64,000 bases of DNA from JABDJX01 sp039942715 (GTDB lineage: Bacteria; Pseudomonadota; Alphaproteobacteria; Rhodobacterales; Rhodobacteraceae), in assembly GCA_039942715.1 (NCBI GenBank), contig JBDVBY010000007.1:642374-706373 (forward strand), in the 5' to 3' direction. Position 1 is the first letter of the stretch; each line of letters begins with the position of its first letter. Positions 34,848-43,018 of the stretch are shown piece by piece. The notes under the pieces were generated by a model. That model was not told where the DNA came from. It did no database searches and saw nothing but the letters and a program-made list of their open reading frames with translations. A program made the position numbers and the translations under genes.

Positions 34848-36179
34848 ATGGCAATGCAAACCCGAATTGGGGCGCGAATACGTGCAAAACGTGGCGATTT
34901 GGGCTTGCGCCAAGCTGATTTGGCGCGCTCTTGCGGCATTTCGCCGAGCTATTTGAACCTGATTGAACACGAGCGGCGCAGAATCGGTGGCGCGCTTTTG
35001 GTTCGCATCGCAGGCGTCCTTCAGATCGAGCCAGAACTTCTAAGCGAAGGGGCGGAGACCGCCCTGACAACCGCGTTGCGTGCCTCTGCTGATGTGCACA
35101 ATGAGGCCAATCCCGAAGTTGAGCGGCTGGATGAATTTGCAGCGCGTTATCCCGGTTGGGCGCAAATCATCGAAGCACAACACGGCGAAGTCGAGCGGTT
35201 GCAGCGACTTGTGTCAGAGCTGAGCGACCGATTGACCTATGACCCATTTTTGTCCGCATCAATGCACGAAGTGCTTTCGTCGGTCACCGCTGTGCGCTCG
35301 GCCAGTGCGATTTTGGCAGATGGCGGAGAGATATCGCCCGAATGGCAGGCGCGCTTTCATCGCAACATTTATGAAGACAGCCAGCGTCTTGCGACATCGA
35401 CCGAAGCTTTGGTCGGGTATTTGGATGCTGGGGGCAATGCGGCGGGGGCGGCCACGTTGCCGCAAGACGAGGTTGAAGCATGGCTGGCCGAACTGGGTTG
35501 GTCAGTGCCTGTGATGGAGCGCAACCCGGACTGCGCGCGTGACGAGGTGCCGGGTTTAGACGAAATGAGCACCTCTGCGGCGGCACTGGCTGATATTTTT
35601 CTTGCCCAGTATCGCCGTGACGTTTCCGCATTGCCTTATGATGCGTTCAAACTCGCTTTGAGCACGCTAGGCGCGGACCCCGTGGTGTTGGCGGCGCATT
35701 TTGCCGTTGGCTTGCCCGTCGTTTTTCGGCGTTTGGCAAGTTTGGCAAGCGAAGACTTACCAGATGGTCAGCCCCGTGGCCTTGTGGCGTGCGACGCCTC
35801 TGGCACGTTGACCTTTCGCAAGCCGGTGCCGGGGTTTGATGTGCCACATCATGGGTCTGCCTGTGCTCTGTGGCCCTTGTTTCACGCTGCCTCTCGCCCC
35901 GCTTCGCCGATCCGCCAGGATGTGCGCGCAGTGGCCCGCGATGAGCAGGGCTTTGAAACCTTTGCGTTTGCAGAAGTGGCGTACCCCTCTGGTTACAACG
36001 GTCCACCTGTTGTTTCCTCGTGGATGCTGATCTCGCCGCAAACCCAAACCAGCGAATTGGCGCAACCTGTGGGCATGTCTTGCCGGATATGCGCCGTCGA
36101 GGGCTGTCCGGCGCGACGCGAACCATCGATTGTAAGCACCGCGCGTGATACGCCCCAAGAAATGGATGCAAGGCTTTGA
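34848..36179 (+). CDS. XRE-family short-chain fatty acyl-CoA regulator (ScfR/RamB type)
   Basis: The protein has 443 residues. N-terminal Cro/CI helix-turn-helix (about 6-60: RIRAKRGDLGLRQADLARSC, YLNLIEHERRRIGG), a middle helical region, and a C-terminal ScfR/DUF2083 domain with the cysteine cluster SCRICAVEGCPARREP. Relatives (RamB, PrpR-like) control acetate and propionate genes and sense acyl-CoA. It differs slightly from the type in having a long central part (about 70-230). It is divergent from the ABC transporter and 8 kb from acs, which fits a local role in short-chain-acid metabolism. AAGGA precedes ATG 34848. Confidence 0.85.
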   Translation: MAMQTRIGARIRAKRGDLGLRQADLARSCGISPSYLNLIEHERRRIGGALLVRIAGVLQIEPELLSEGAETALTTALRASADVHNEANPEVERLDEFAARYPGWAQIIEAQHGEVERLQRLVSELSDRLTYDPFLSASMHEVLSSVTAVRSASAILADGGEISPEWQARFHRNIYEDSQRLATSTEALVGYLDAGGNAAGAATLPQDEVEAWLAELGWSVPVMERNPDCARDEVPGLDEMSTSAAALADIFLAQYRRDVSALPYDAFKLALSTLGADPVVLAAHFAVGLPVVFRRLASLASEDLPDGQPRGLVACDASGTLTFRKPVPGFDVPHHGSACALWPLFHAASRPASPIRQDVRAVARDEQGFETFAFAEVAYPSGYNGPPVVSSWMLISPQTQTSELAQPVGMSCRICAVEGCPARREPSIVSTARDTPQEMDARL

Positions 36180-36240
36180 CACGCATGGCTTCTTTGCGCG
36201 ATAGTTCGTGACATGTGCGTCATCCGGGGAGGGATGTCCA

Positions 36241-36606
36241 ATGAACCAGCACGTTTTATTGATCGAAGATGAACCCAATATCATCGAAGCGATCCGCTTT
36301 ATCCTGTCGCGTGAAGGCTGGAGTGTAGATGTGCATTCTGACGGGCGCACCGCGATGGAGGCGATCCGCGCACGTGCGCCTGATGTGGTGATTTTAGATG
36401 TGATGCTTCCCAACAAATCGGGCTATGACATCTTGAGTGAGTTGCGCAGCGATAGCACGCACGGCGAGCTGCCGGTGTTGATGCTTACGGCGCGCGGGCA
36501 AAAGAAGGATCGCGAGTTGGCTGCGCGTCTTGGCGCAAGCCGGTTTATGACCAAGCCGTTTTCCAATGGCGAAATTCTATCGGCTGTTAGCGAATTGGCG
36601 GGCTGA
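36241..36606 (+). CDS. single-domain response regulator
   Basis: The 121-residue receiver-only protein starts at ATG 36241 with a GGGAGGGA box upstream. Pocket IEDEPN, phospho-Asp in VVILDVMLPNKSGYD, Thr in VLMLTARGQKKD and Lys in FMTKPFSNGE are complete. In CrbSR/CbrAB systems the partner has a DNA-binding output domain; this one has none. Its stop overlaps the next start by 1 nt (TGATG), so it is the first gene of the signalling operon with the kinase at 36865. Confidence 0.93.
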   Translation: MNQHVLLIEDEPNIIEAIRFILSREGWSVDVHSDGRTAMEAIRARAPDVVILDVMLPNKSGYDILSELRSDSTHGELPVLMLTARGQKKDRELAARLGASRFMTKPFSNGEILSAVSELAG

Positions 36607-36875
36607 TGCGCCCCACACAGCCCATATTTCTGGAGCGCGAAAGCTATCGCCGTCGCCGACTTGCGGATGCCGCAAAGCTGTCGCCTGTTCTTGGCGCTGT
36701 TTTGTTTTTGATGCCCGTGCTTTGGGCGGGAGCTGGCTCAACCGCTGGCGGGCTTGTCTATCTGTTTGGCGCATGGGCGCTGATGATCTTGGTGATGAAG
36801 CTGCTGTCTCGTCACTTAAGTGATGCGGAACCCAAGACGGACGAAAGCGTGCCTGAGGGCGACGATGCCGTATAA
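36606..36875 (+). CDS. small two-helix membrane protein, possible symporter partner
   Basis: The 89-residue protein has two membrane helices (about 28-45 and 48-66) and charged ends (FLERESYRRRRLADAAK, AEPKTDESVPEGDD). It overlaps the receiver gene by 1 nt and the kinase gene by 11 bp. Sodium/solute symporters such as ActP often have a small two-helix partner (DUF485/DUF4212); this protein has the same size and layout beside a symporter-fused kinase. I cannot show sequence similarity, so the comparison is structural and positional. Confidence 0.7.
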   Translation: MRPTQPIFLERESYRRRRLADAAKLSPVLGAVLFLMPVLWAGAGSTAGGLVYLFGAWALMILVMKLLSRHLSDAEPKTDESVPEGDDAV

Positions 36876-39549
36876 CCTTCTTCTCGCGATTTCAGCGGCT
36901 TACGTTGTGTTTCTCTTTGCTGTTGCCTTTTGGGCGGACAAGCGCGCCGCCGCTGGCAAGCTGGGGTGGCTACGCTCGCCGCTGATCTACACGCTATCGC
37001 TGTCTATCTATTGCACGGCTTGGACGTTTTATGGCGCGGTCGGTTATGCAGCCCGCTCTGGGCTGGAGTTTGTAACGATCTACCTGGGGCCAACGCTTGT
37101 CATGATTGGTTGGTGGGTGTTTTTGCGCCGCCTCGTGCGGATCGGTCGCGCCCAACGTGTGACCTCGATCGCCGATTTCATCTCGTCGCGCTATGGCAAG
37201 TCAAACGCGCTTGGGATTCTCGTCACTTTGCTGGCAGTGGTCGGCACCACGCCCTACATCGCACTTCAGCTTCAGTCGGTAACCCTCAGTTTTGATGTGT
37301 TTTCCCACAGTGGCGCTTCTGGCGGTGGTGAAAACCTGTCGCAAACGGCCTTCTTTGTCGCCGCAGGGCTCGCTCTATTTACGATCATCTTTGGCACCCG
37401 CAATCTGGACGTAAACGAACGCCATCACGGGGTTGTCACCGCCATCGCGGTGGAGGCTGTCGTTAAGTTGTTGGCCCTCTTGGCTGTTGGTGTTTTTGTT
37501 GTTTTTTGGGTGGGCGGCGGAGCCGGAGCAACGTTTGAAGCGATTGAGGCGTCGCCGATTTCCGAGTGGGAAATGCGTGCTGAACGTTGGGGAACATTAA
37601 TCTTCCTGTCCGCGGCGGCGTTTATTTGTCTGCCGCGCATGTTTCAGGTGTTGGTCGTGGAAAACGATGACGAACGGCATTTGACGACGGCAAGCTGGGC
37701 GTTCCCGCTTTATCTTTTCTTGATGAGCCTGTTCGTTGTGCCCATCGCGGTGGTTGGTCTGTCGGTACTGCCGGAAGGGTCAAACCCGGATTTGTTCGTG
37801 CTGACCATACCGCTGGCGTTTGATCAGGGCACGTTAGCGATGTTTGCCTTTCTTGGCGGGTTCTCATCTGCCACATCCATGGTGATCGTAGCGGCGATCG
37901 CAGTCTCGACGATGGTGTCCAACCACATTGTCATGCCGATCTGGCTGAACGCGCGCCAAGGCGGCGCGACCGTGTCTGGCGATGTGCGCAACATCGTTTT
38001 GTTGTCGCGGCGCGTTTCGATCGCCGCGATCCTTGGGCTGGGTTATCTTTATTATCAACTCTCTGGCGGCGGCGCTGCACTGGCGGCCATCGGCTTAATC
38101 TCGTTCACCGGTATGGCGCAGGTGCTGCCTGCCTTGGTCGGTGGCATATTTTGGCGCGGGGCGACGCGCATTGGCGCGGCAGCGGGCTTGAGCATCGGGT
38201 TTGCTTTGTGGCTATGGACCTCGTTCTTGCCAAGCTTCGGTCCCGGAGTTTTATCTGAAAACACCCTTGCTTCCGGGCCCTTCGGCATCTGGCTGTTGCG
38301 TCCGCAAGCGTTGTTTGGGATCGAGGGGATCGATCCGCTTGTGCACGCCGTATTTTGGTCGCTTTTACTGAACACGGCCGCGTTTATTCTCTTTTCGCTG
38401 CTCAGCTTTCCGCGCCCAATGGAGCGCTTACAAGGTGCCACATTCGTCAACGTTTTTCGGTATTCACAAGCCACGCGCGGATGGTCGGGAGGGGCAGCGG
38501 AGGCAGAAGATTTGCTGATGATGTCGCAACGAATTATCGGGCCAAACGAGGCGCAAGGCTTGTTCGAGGCTGAGGCAGCAAAGCAAGGTAAAGTCGGGTA
38601 TTTGCCTGATGTAACGCCGGAGTTCCTGGAAAAGCTTGAAAGAGAGTTAACGGGATCGGTGGGCGCTGCCACGGCGCATGCGATGTTGGCGCAGATTGCG
38701 GGTGGTGCGTCGGTGTCTGTCGAAGACCTGATGCGCGTGGCGGATGAAACCCAGCAAATTTTGGAATATTCGACCCAGCTTGAAGAGAAATCCCAAGAGC
38801 TTGAACGCACGGCGGGCAAGCTGCAGGAGGCAAACGCCAAGCTGGTCGCATTGTCTGTGCAAAAAGATAGTTTCCTCAGTCAGATCAGTCACGAGTTGCG
38901 CACGCCAATGACCTCGATCCGCTCGTTTTCCGAGATCTTGATGGCCGACAAGGAGATGAGCGTCGCGGACCGCACGCGCTATTGTCAGATTATCCACGAC
39001 GAAGCGATCCGACTGTCGCGCCTGTTGGATGACCTGCTTGATCTAAGCGTGTTGGAAAGCGGGCAGGTGACACTAAATCTTAATCATCAAACGCTTACCG
39101 ACGTTCTGGACCGCTCAGTTGCCGCGACCGAACTGCCCCGAGATGCGCGTCTTTTTGTGGTTGAGCGCGATCCGAGCAAGGAGAATATCGCGCTCTATAC
39201 CGATGGCGACCGTCTGACACAGGTGTTTATCAACTTGATTGCCAATGCACAGAAGTACTGTGAAGCCGAAGCGCCGGTGTTGCGTATTTCGGTGGGGCAA
39301 GAGGGCACGCGAACGTATGTGGATTTTGCGGACAATGGCACAGGTATTCCTGCCGAGACCCAGGCGCTGTTGTTCGAAAAGTTCTCGCGCGGGACTGATG
39401 CGCGGGCGGCTGGTGGGGCTGGGCTTGGTCTGGCGATATGTCGCGAGATTATGAACCGGCTAGGCGGGAGCGTGGTTTATGTTCCCGGCGAAAGTGGTGC
39501 GCTTTTCCGGGTGTTTCTGCCAGAGCACGCGTCGATGGCAGCGCAATAG
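36865..39549 (+). CDS. sodium/solute symporter-fused sensor histidine kinase (CrbS/CbrA-like)
   Basis: The 894-residue protein begins at ATG 36865. Residues 1 to about 490 form an SLC5-type sodium/solute symporter with about 12-13 helices (YTLSLSIYCTAWTFYGAVGY, FIFLGGFSSATSMVIVAAIA-like segment, SFTGMAQVLPALVGGIFWRG). A linker with a coiled coil follows (about 620-665, LEEKSQELERTAGKLQEANA). HisKA has phospho-acceptor His676 in ISHELRTPMTS, and the HATPase has NLIANAQKYCEA, DNGTGIPAET and GGAGLGLAICREI. CrbS in Vibrio and Pseudomonas senses acetate and controls acs; CbrA senses histidine or carbon/nitrogen balance. Here acs and an acyl-CoA regulator lie in the same locus. Stop overlaps no gene; 91 bp then separates the FliM-like gene. 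Confidence 0.9.
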   Translation: MPYNLLLAISAAYVVFLFAVAFWADKRAAAGKLGWLRSPLIYTLSLSIYCTAWTFYGAVGYAARSGLEFVTIYLGPTLVMIGWWVFLRRLVRIGRAQRVTSIADFISSRYGKSNALGILVTLLAVVGTTPYIALQLQSVTLSFDVFSHSGASGGGENLSQTAFFVAAGLALFTIIFGTRNLDVNERHHGVVTAIAVEAVVKLLALLAVGVFVVFWVGGGAGATFEAIEASPISEWEMRAERWGTLIFLSAAAFICLPRMFQVLVVENDDERHLTTASWAFPLYLFLMSLFVVPIAVVGLSVLPEGSNPDLFVLTIPLAFDQGTLAMFAFLGGFSSATSMVIVAAIAVSTMVSNHIVMPIWLNARQGGATVSGDVRNIVLLSRRVSIAAILGLGYLYYQLSGGGAALAAIGLISFTGMAQVLPALVGGIFWRGATRIGAAAGLSIGFALWLWTSFLPSFGPGVLSENTLASGPFGIWLLRPQALFGIEGIDPLVHAVFWSLLLNTAAFILFSLLSFPRPMERLQGATFVNVFRYSQATRGWSGGAAEAEDLLMMSQRIIGPNEAQGLFEAEAAKQGKVGYLPDVTPEFLEKLERELTGSVGAATAHAMLAQIAGGASVSVEDLMRVADETQQILEYSTQLEEKSQELERTAGKLQEANAKLVALSVQKDSFLSQISHELRTPMTSIRSFSEILMADKEMSVADRTRYCQIIHDEAIRLSRLLDDLLDLSVLESGQVTLNLNHQTLTDVLDRSVAATELPRDARLFVVERDPSKENIALYTDGDRLTQVFINLIANAQKYCEAEAPVLRISVGQEGTRTYVDFADNGTGIPAETQALLFEKFSRGTDARAAGGAGLGLAICREIMNRLGGSVVYVPGESGALFRVFLPEHASMAAQ

Positions 39550-39640
39550 AGACTGCTGAAAACTAGCGTGAAAATCTCAATGAAATCGTAACCTTGGCAG
39601 TGGATTTTAAGGATCGTGGAAAAGGATCCTGAATTTTCTG

Positions 39641-40789
39641 ATGTCTGACGCTTCGGTTTTAAAAAAAAAGCTGGCCCCGCCGCTGGCCAAAGCTTTGGCT
39701 GAATGCGCCGTCGAGACGCTATTGCGCAAAACCATGCCGCGGGATGCGGATCGGTTGTTGTCGCTGGATCTTGTTGTGGATGCGGTAGAGTTTTCTGACA
39801 CCGATAAACCTGAGCTGATCAAGGCGCTCAGTGAGCCTGAACTTGTGTACCGTCTCAGCAACGACGCCGGAGCAGGCGGATTATGTATCGTGTCGCCCGA
39901 ATTGTTGGCGGGATTGATCGAAATTCAGCTTTACGGCTACGTCACCACGGCAGACGCCGGCGAACGTAAACCGACGCGCACGGACGGCATTGTTGCTGCG
40001 TCCTTGGTGGATGCGTGGATGACAACGGCGCAAGAAGTGGCCACAGCCGAGAACATGGAGCCGCTGCCGTTTGCCGGTTTCAGCCGTGGCAACGAGGTGT
40101 TGGATCAGCGTAACGCCGGTCTTTTGATCGAGCCGGGGCGGTATGCGAAGATGACGGTGAAGCTCTCATTGGGAGACAACGCAAAGACGGGCACGTTGAC
40201 GTTGGCCTGGCCTGCCAGTGCCAAAAGTGACGCGAGCGCGCAAACGCTCGCAACACAGATGACACGGCATCTTGTGGATATCGAAGCACCGCTCAAGGTG
40301 GTTTTGACCCGCATGCCGCTGTCGATTGAGCGGGTTCGCAACTTGGCGGTGGATGATGTCATCGAAGTGCCCGCGCGTGCGCTGGTGTCAGTTGAACTTG
40401 AGGGGATCGACGGCACCTCTGTTGGCACTGGCCGGTTGGGGCAGGTTGAGGGTATGCGCGCGGTTCGGCTTAACGCGCAAGGGAGCGCGGCCAAACATCC
40501 CGCATTGGTGGCACCCATTGAGGCTACACCCCAAGGGGCCTCCCCGGATATGGCAGGGCTGGCAAGCCATCCGGCTATGACAACAGAGGTGCCTGATATG
40601 CCGGACTTGCCGGGGGCGGGCGATGCAGGGCTGCCTGATTTACCAGATGGCGGTGGTTTGCCAGACTTACCTGATCTTCCCGATGTCGGTGATCTGCCAG
40701 ACCTTCCGGATTTGCCTGATTTGCCAGGCGGTGATCTGCCGGACTTACCAGATCTTCCAGATTTGCCGGACCTACCTGAACTGCCGTAA
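39641..40789 (+). CDS. FliM/FliN-domain protein with Asp-Leu-Pro repeat tail
   Basis: The protein has 382 residues. Residues 1 to about 200 resemble a FliM-like middle region (RLLSLDLVVDAVEFSDTDK, LLAGLIEIQLYGYVT), and about 205-275 is a SpoA/FliMN C-terminal domain (LVDIEAPLKVVLTRMPLSIE, LRNLAVDDVIEVPARAL-like, VEGMRAVRLNA). The last 65 residues are almost pure Asp-Leu-Pro repeats. The usual FliM start with the CheY-binding motif LSQDEID is not present. It may act in the flagellar switch C-ring as a FliM variant, but the sequence alone does not show this, and no other flagellar gene is near. AAGGATCC precedes ATG 39641. Confidence 0.75.
   Translation: MSDASVLKKKLAPPLAKALAECAVETLLRKTMPRDADRLLSLDLVVDAVEFSDTDKPELIKALSEPELVYRLSNDAGAGGLCIVSPELLAGLIEIQLYGYVTTADAGERKPTRTDGIVAASLVDAWMTTAQEVATAENMEPLPFAGFSRGNEVLDQRNAGLLIEPGRYAKMTVKLSLGDNAKTGTLTLAWPASAKSDASAQTLATQMTRHLVDIEAPLKVVLTRMPLSIERVRNLAVDDVIEVPARALVSVELEGIDGTSVGTGRLGQVEGMRAVRLNAQGSAAKHPALVAPIEATPQGASPDMAGLASHPAMTTEVPDMPDLPGAGDAGLPDLPDGGGLPDLPDLPDVGDLPDLPDLPDLPGGDLPDLPDLPDLPDLPELP
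40591..40786 (+). repeat. in-frame repeat coding (D/G)LPDLP units
   Basis: The 3' end of the FliM-like gene contains about 15 imperfect 9-bp or 6-bp units that give DLP or DLPDLP in the protein, with glycine interruptions (GAGDAG, GGG, GG). Codons vary (gatctgcca, gaccttccg, gatttgcct), which suggests protein-level selection more than recent DNA slippage. Unit number is likely to differ between strains. Confidence 0.85.
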
Positions 40790-40794
40790 CGCCC

Positions 40795-41223
40795 TTAGGA
40801 TGGGGCTGGCATGCGTGATTTGCCAAAATTCGGAGCGGCAAACATGCCCACGCCCATGGCAACAAGAAACACCGCGCCTCCCGTTCCCGTCCATGTGATC
40901 GACGCCATGGCCGGACCCGGGCAAAGGCCAGACAGCCCCCAGCCCATTCCGAACAAAACCGAGCCGATGGCAAGGCGCCGTTCAAGCCGCGGATCTGAAG
41001 GTGCAGGAAACGTGCCGCCCAAAACAGGCGTAGTACTTTTGCGCGCCATCGCCCAAGCGATGCTCATCACACCAACCGCGCCGCCCAAAACAAAGGCCAA
41101 CGTCGGATCCCAATTGCCAAAGATATCAAGCCATCCGATCACTTTGCGCGGATCGGTCATGCCCGAGATCAACAAGCCGATGCCAAATAGGCTGCCTGCC
41201 AGAAACGCCCAAAGCCCGCGCAT
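40795..41223 (-). CDS. YeeE/YedE family membrane protein (second half)
   Basis: The 142-residue product (ATG 41223) has four membrane helices and the YeeE/YedE core LAGSLFGIGLLISGMTDPRK, GMGWGLSGLCPGPAMASI with the conserved cysteine that in TsuA/PmpB-type proteins transfers sulfur. Together with the coupled gene at 41223-41648 it makes up a full two-part YeeE/YedE transporter for thiosulfate or sulfane sulfur. The starts and stops of the two genes overlap (ATGA). The frame above 41223 is not family-like. Confidence 0.88.
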   Translation of the reverse strand: MRGLWAFLAGSLFGIGLLISGMTDPRKVIGWLDIFGNWDPTLAFVLGGAVGVMSIAWAMARKSTTPVLGGTFPAPSDPRLERRLAIGSVLFGMGWGLSGLCPGPAMASITWTGTGGAVFLVAMGVGMFAAPNFGKSRMPAPS

Positions 41224-41648
41224 CACACGACCCCCCACACATGGCGCGCGAGCAAGACCGTCACGCCGCCTGCCATCAGATAAAACAGCGTCGCCACAAT
41301 GCCGCGCAGACTGAGCCGCGAGATGCCGCACACACCGTGCCCGGACGTGCAGCCATTGGCGAGCCGTGTGCCGACGCCGACCAACAGGCCCGCCACGATC
41401 AGAACGCCGAGGTTCGACGTCAGATGCGAGGTTGCGGTCCCACTTGCATAAGCTGCAACGCCGGGCACAAAAACCAGCCCGGCCAGAAACAACAAGCGTT
41501 CGCGCGCGTTGCCCCGCCCGGTGCCATCAATCAGCCCGCCAACAATACCAGAAGCGCCCATGATGCGCCCGTTGATCAGCAAGTACATCGCTGCAGCACA
41601 GCCGATAAGCGCACCGCCAATAAGTCCAAAAATCCAGTCTTGTGGCAT
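41223..41648 (-). CDS. YeeE/YedE family membrane protein (first half)
   Basis: The 141-residue protein has four helices and the motif RLANGCTSGHGVCGISRLSL with the cysteines expected for sulfur relay, and LIGCAAAMYLLINGRIMGAS near the start. It corresponds to PmpA in pmpAB-type sulfur transporters next to sulfide-stress genes. It lies 12 bp after the MBL hydrolase gene, so order is MBL - pmpA-like - pmpB-like. Confidence 0.88.
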   Translation of the reverse strand: MPQDWIFGLIGGALIGCAAAMYLLINGRIMGASGIVGGLIDGTGRGNARERLLFLAGLVFVPGVAAYASGTATSHLTSNLGVLIVAGLLVGVGTRLANGCTSGHGVCGISRLSLRGIVATLFYLMAGGVTVLLARHVWGVV

Positions 41649-41660
41649 TTTGAGGCTTCC

Positions 41661-42545
41661 TTATTTGCCAAGCTTGTTCACGGGCACCTTGAGGTAAACG
41701 TCCCCTGCTTCATCGGCTTCGGGCATATTGCCTGCGCGCATATTTACTTGCAGTGACGGGATGATCAGCTTGGGCATGCCAAGGGTTGCGTCGCGGGTCT
41801 CGCGCATTTTGACAAACGCATCGCGCGCGGCACCGCCCCCAATGTGCACGTTCTTTGCCTTTTGCTCACCCACGGTGGATTCCCAAGCAAACTCTTCACG
41901 CCCCGGCGCACAGTAGTCGTGTCCCACGAAAATGCGCGTTTCATCCGGTAGCGTCAAAATGCGCTGTACACTGTCATAAAGCGACTCTGCAGAGCCTCCG
42001 GGAAAGTCACAGCGCGCCGTGCCGAAATCAGGCATGAACAACGTGTCGCCCACAAAGGCCGCATCGCCAATCACATACGTCATGCAAGCAGGCGTGTGAC
42101 CGGGCGTGTGCATAACGTCGCCACGCATCTGGCCGATGTGAAACGCGTCGCCTTCTTTGAACAACGCATCAAACTGGCTGCCGTCGCGGGCAAACTCGGT
42201 GCCTTCGTTGAAGACTTTGCCAAAGGTGTCCTGAATGACGGTGATCTGGTCGCCGATGCCAATTTTGCCGCCCAAACGCTCTTGCAAGTATGGTGCGGCA
42301 CTTAGGTGATCGGCATGCACATGGGTTTCCAATATCCACTCGACGCTCAGTCCGTGGTCTTGGACAAAAGCGATCACCGCATCAGCAGAGGCCGTGTCGG
42401 TTTGTCCGGATGCGTAGTCAAAATCCAAAACGCTATCCACGATCGCTGCCGCGGAACCGTTCGGGTCGCGGATGACATAGGATATCGTGTTCGTGGCTTT
42501 GTCGAAAAAAGCTGTGACGTCAGGGGTGGCAATGTCGAGTGGCAT
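41661..42545 (-). CDS. MBL-fold hydrolase (Blh/persulfide dioxygenase-like)
   Basis: The 294-residue protein has the metallo-beta-lactamase signature THVHADHLSAAPYLQERLGG (H-x-H-x-D-H) and later ligands MHTPGHTPACMTYV, GDTLFMPDFGTARCDFPG and IFVGHDYCAP. It belongs to the persulfide-dioxygenase / Blh group, which oxidises glutathione persulfide or helps sulfide detoxification with YeeE/YedE proteins in BigR/SqrR regulons. ATG 42545 is chosen (GGGAG upstream); the longer frame is not family-like. First gene of the sulfur operon; the regulator itself is not here. Confidence 0.88.
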   Translation of the reverse strand: MPLDIATPDVTAFFDKATNTISYVIRDPNGSAAAIVDSVLDFDYASGQTDTASADAVIAFVQDHGLSVEWILETHVHADHLSAAPYLQERLGGKIGIGDQITVIQDTFGKVFNEGTEFARDGSQFDALFKEGDAFHIGQMRGDVMHTPGHTPACMTYVIGDAAFVGDTLFMPDFGTARCDFPGGSAESLYDSVQRILTLPDETRIFVGHDYCAPGREEFAWESTVGEQKAKNVHIGGGAARDAFVKMRETRDATLGMPKLIIPSLQVNMRAGNMPEADEAGDVYLKVPVNKLGK

Positions 42546-42564
42546 TCGATGGGCTCCCTTACAA

Positions 42565-42580
42565 ATTACTCTTTTTGAAT
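42565..42580. promoter_or_regulatory. candidate SqrR/BigR-type operator before the sulfur operon
   Basis: ATTA-N8-GAAT (ATTACTCTTTTTGAAT) lies 20 bp upstream of the MBL start. It is one base off the ATTC-N8-GAAT pattern reported for the sulfide-responsive repressor SqrR in Rhodobacter. Persulfide-sensing SqrR/BigR regulators commonly control this type of operon. Inference from the motif and the position only. Confidence 0.35.
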
Positions 42581-42755
42581 GTGTTACTTTTCGCGGGGAA
42601 TGCAAGCGAATAGACTGCGAGGCGCTAAAGTTTTAGGCAATTCTTGGCTGAGTTACCGGGCACATTAAGACATCGCTAACGTTTCGTCATCAGCTTGTGA
42701 TAAACCAAGGGTATTCCAAAAACTGCCCATTTCACATGGCTCTGGGGAGGACCAC

Positions 42756-42962
42756 ATGAGCAAACATTCAAAGCTTTCGATCGTTGAATCTGAAGGGATT
42801 GATGCCATCGTCGATTCAGTGGCCGCAGATCCAACATTTGCCAGCCAGGCAAAATCTATGCTACACGATAAGGTCAAAGCGCAGCGCTCGGTTGCACGGT
42901 TCCCGCCCACCACGATCGCTGCCAATGACGACGAAGATTTGTGGGACAATATGCCCGTTTAG
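42756..42962 (+). CDS. small acidic hypothetical protein
   Basis: The 68-residue soluble protein starts at ATG 42756 with a strong GGGGAGGA box 6-8 nt upstream. It has a helical middle (DAIVDSVAADPTFASQAKSM) and an acidic end (ANDDEDLWDNMPV). I do not recognise it. It lies 56 bp before the FadJ-like gene and may be cotranscribed with it. Confidence 0.6.
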   Translation: MSKHSKLSIVESEGIDAIVDSVAADPTFASQAKSMLHDKVKAQRSVARFPPTTIAANDDEDLWDNMPV

Positions 42963-43018
42963 TCACTGATTGTTGCGGAGAATGCTTGTTTTTCCCTGTC
43001 GGTGGCGTATGAAAAGTT

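Noticed and set aside
40591..40786. Tandem DNA repeat as a non-coding satellite
   Set aside because: It is in frame within the FliM-like gene with varied codons and ends at its stop.
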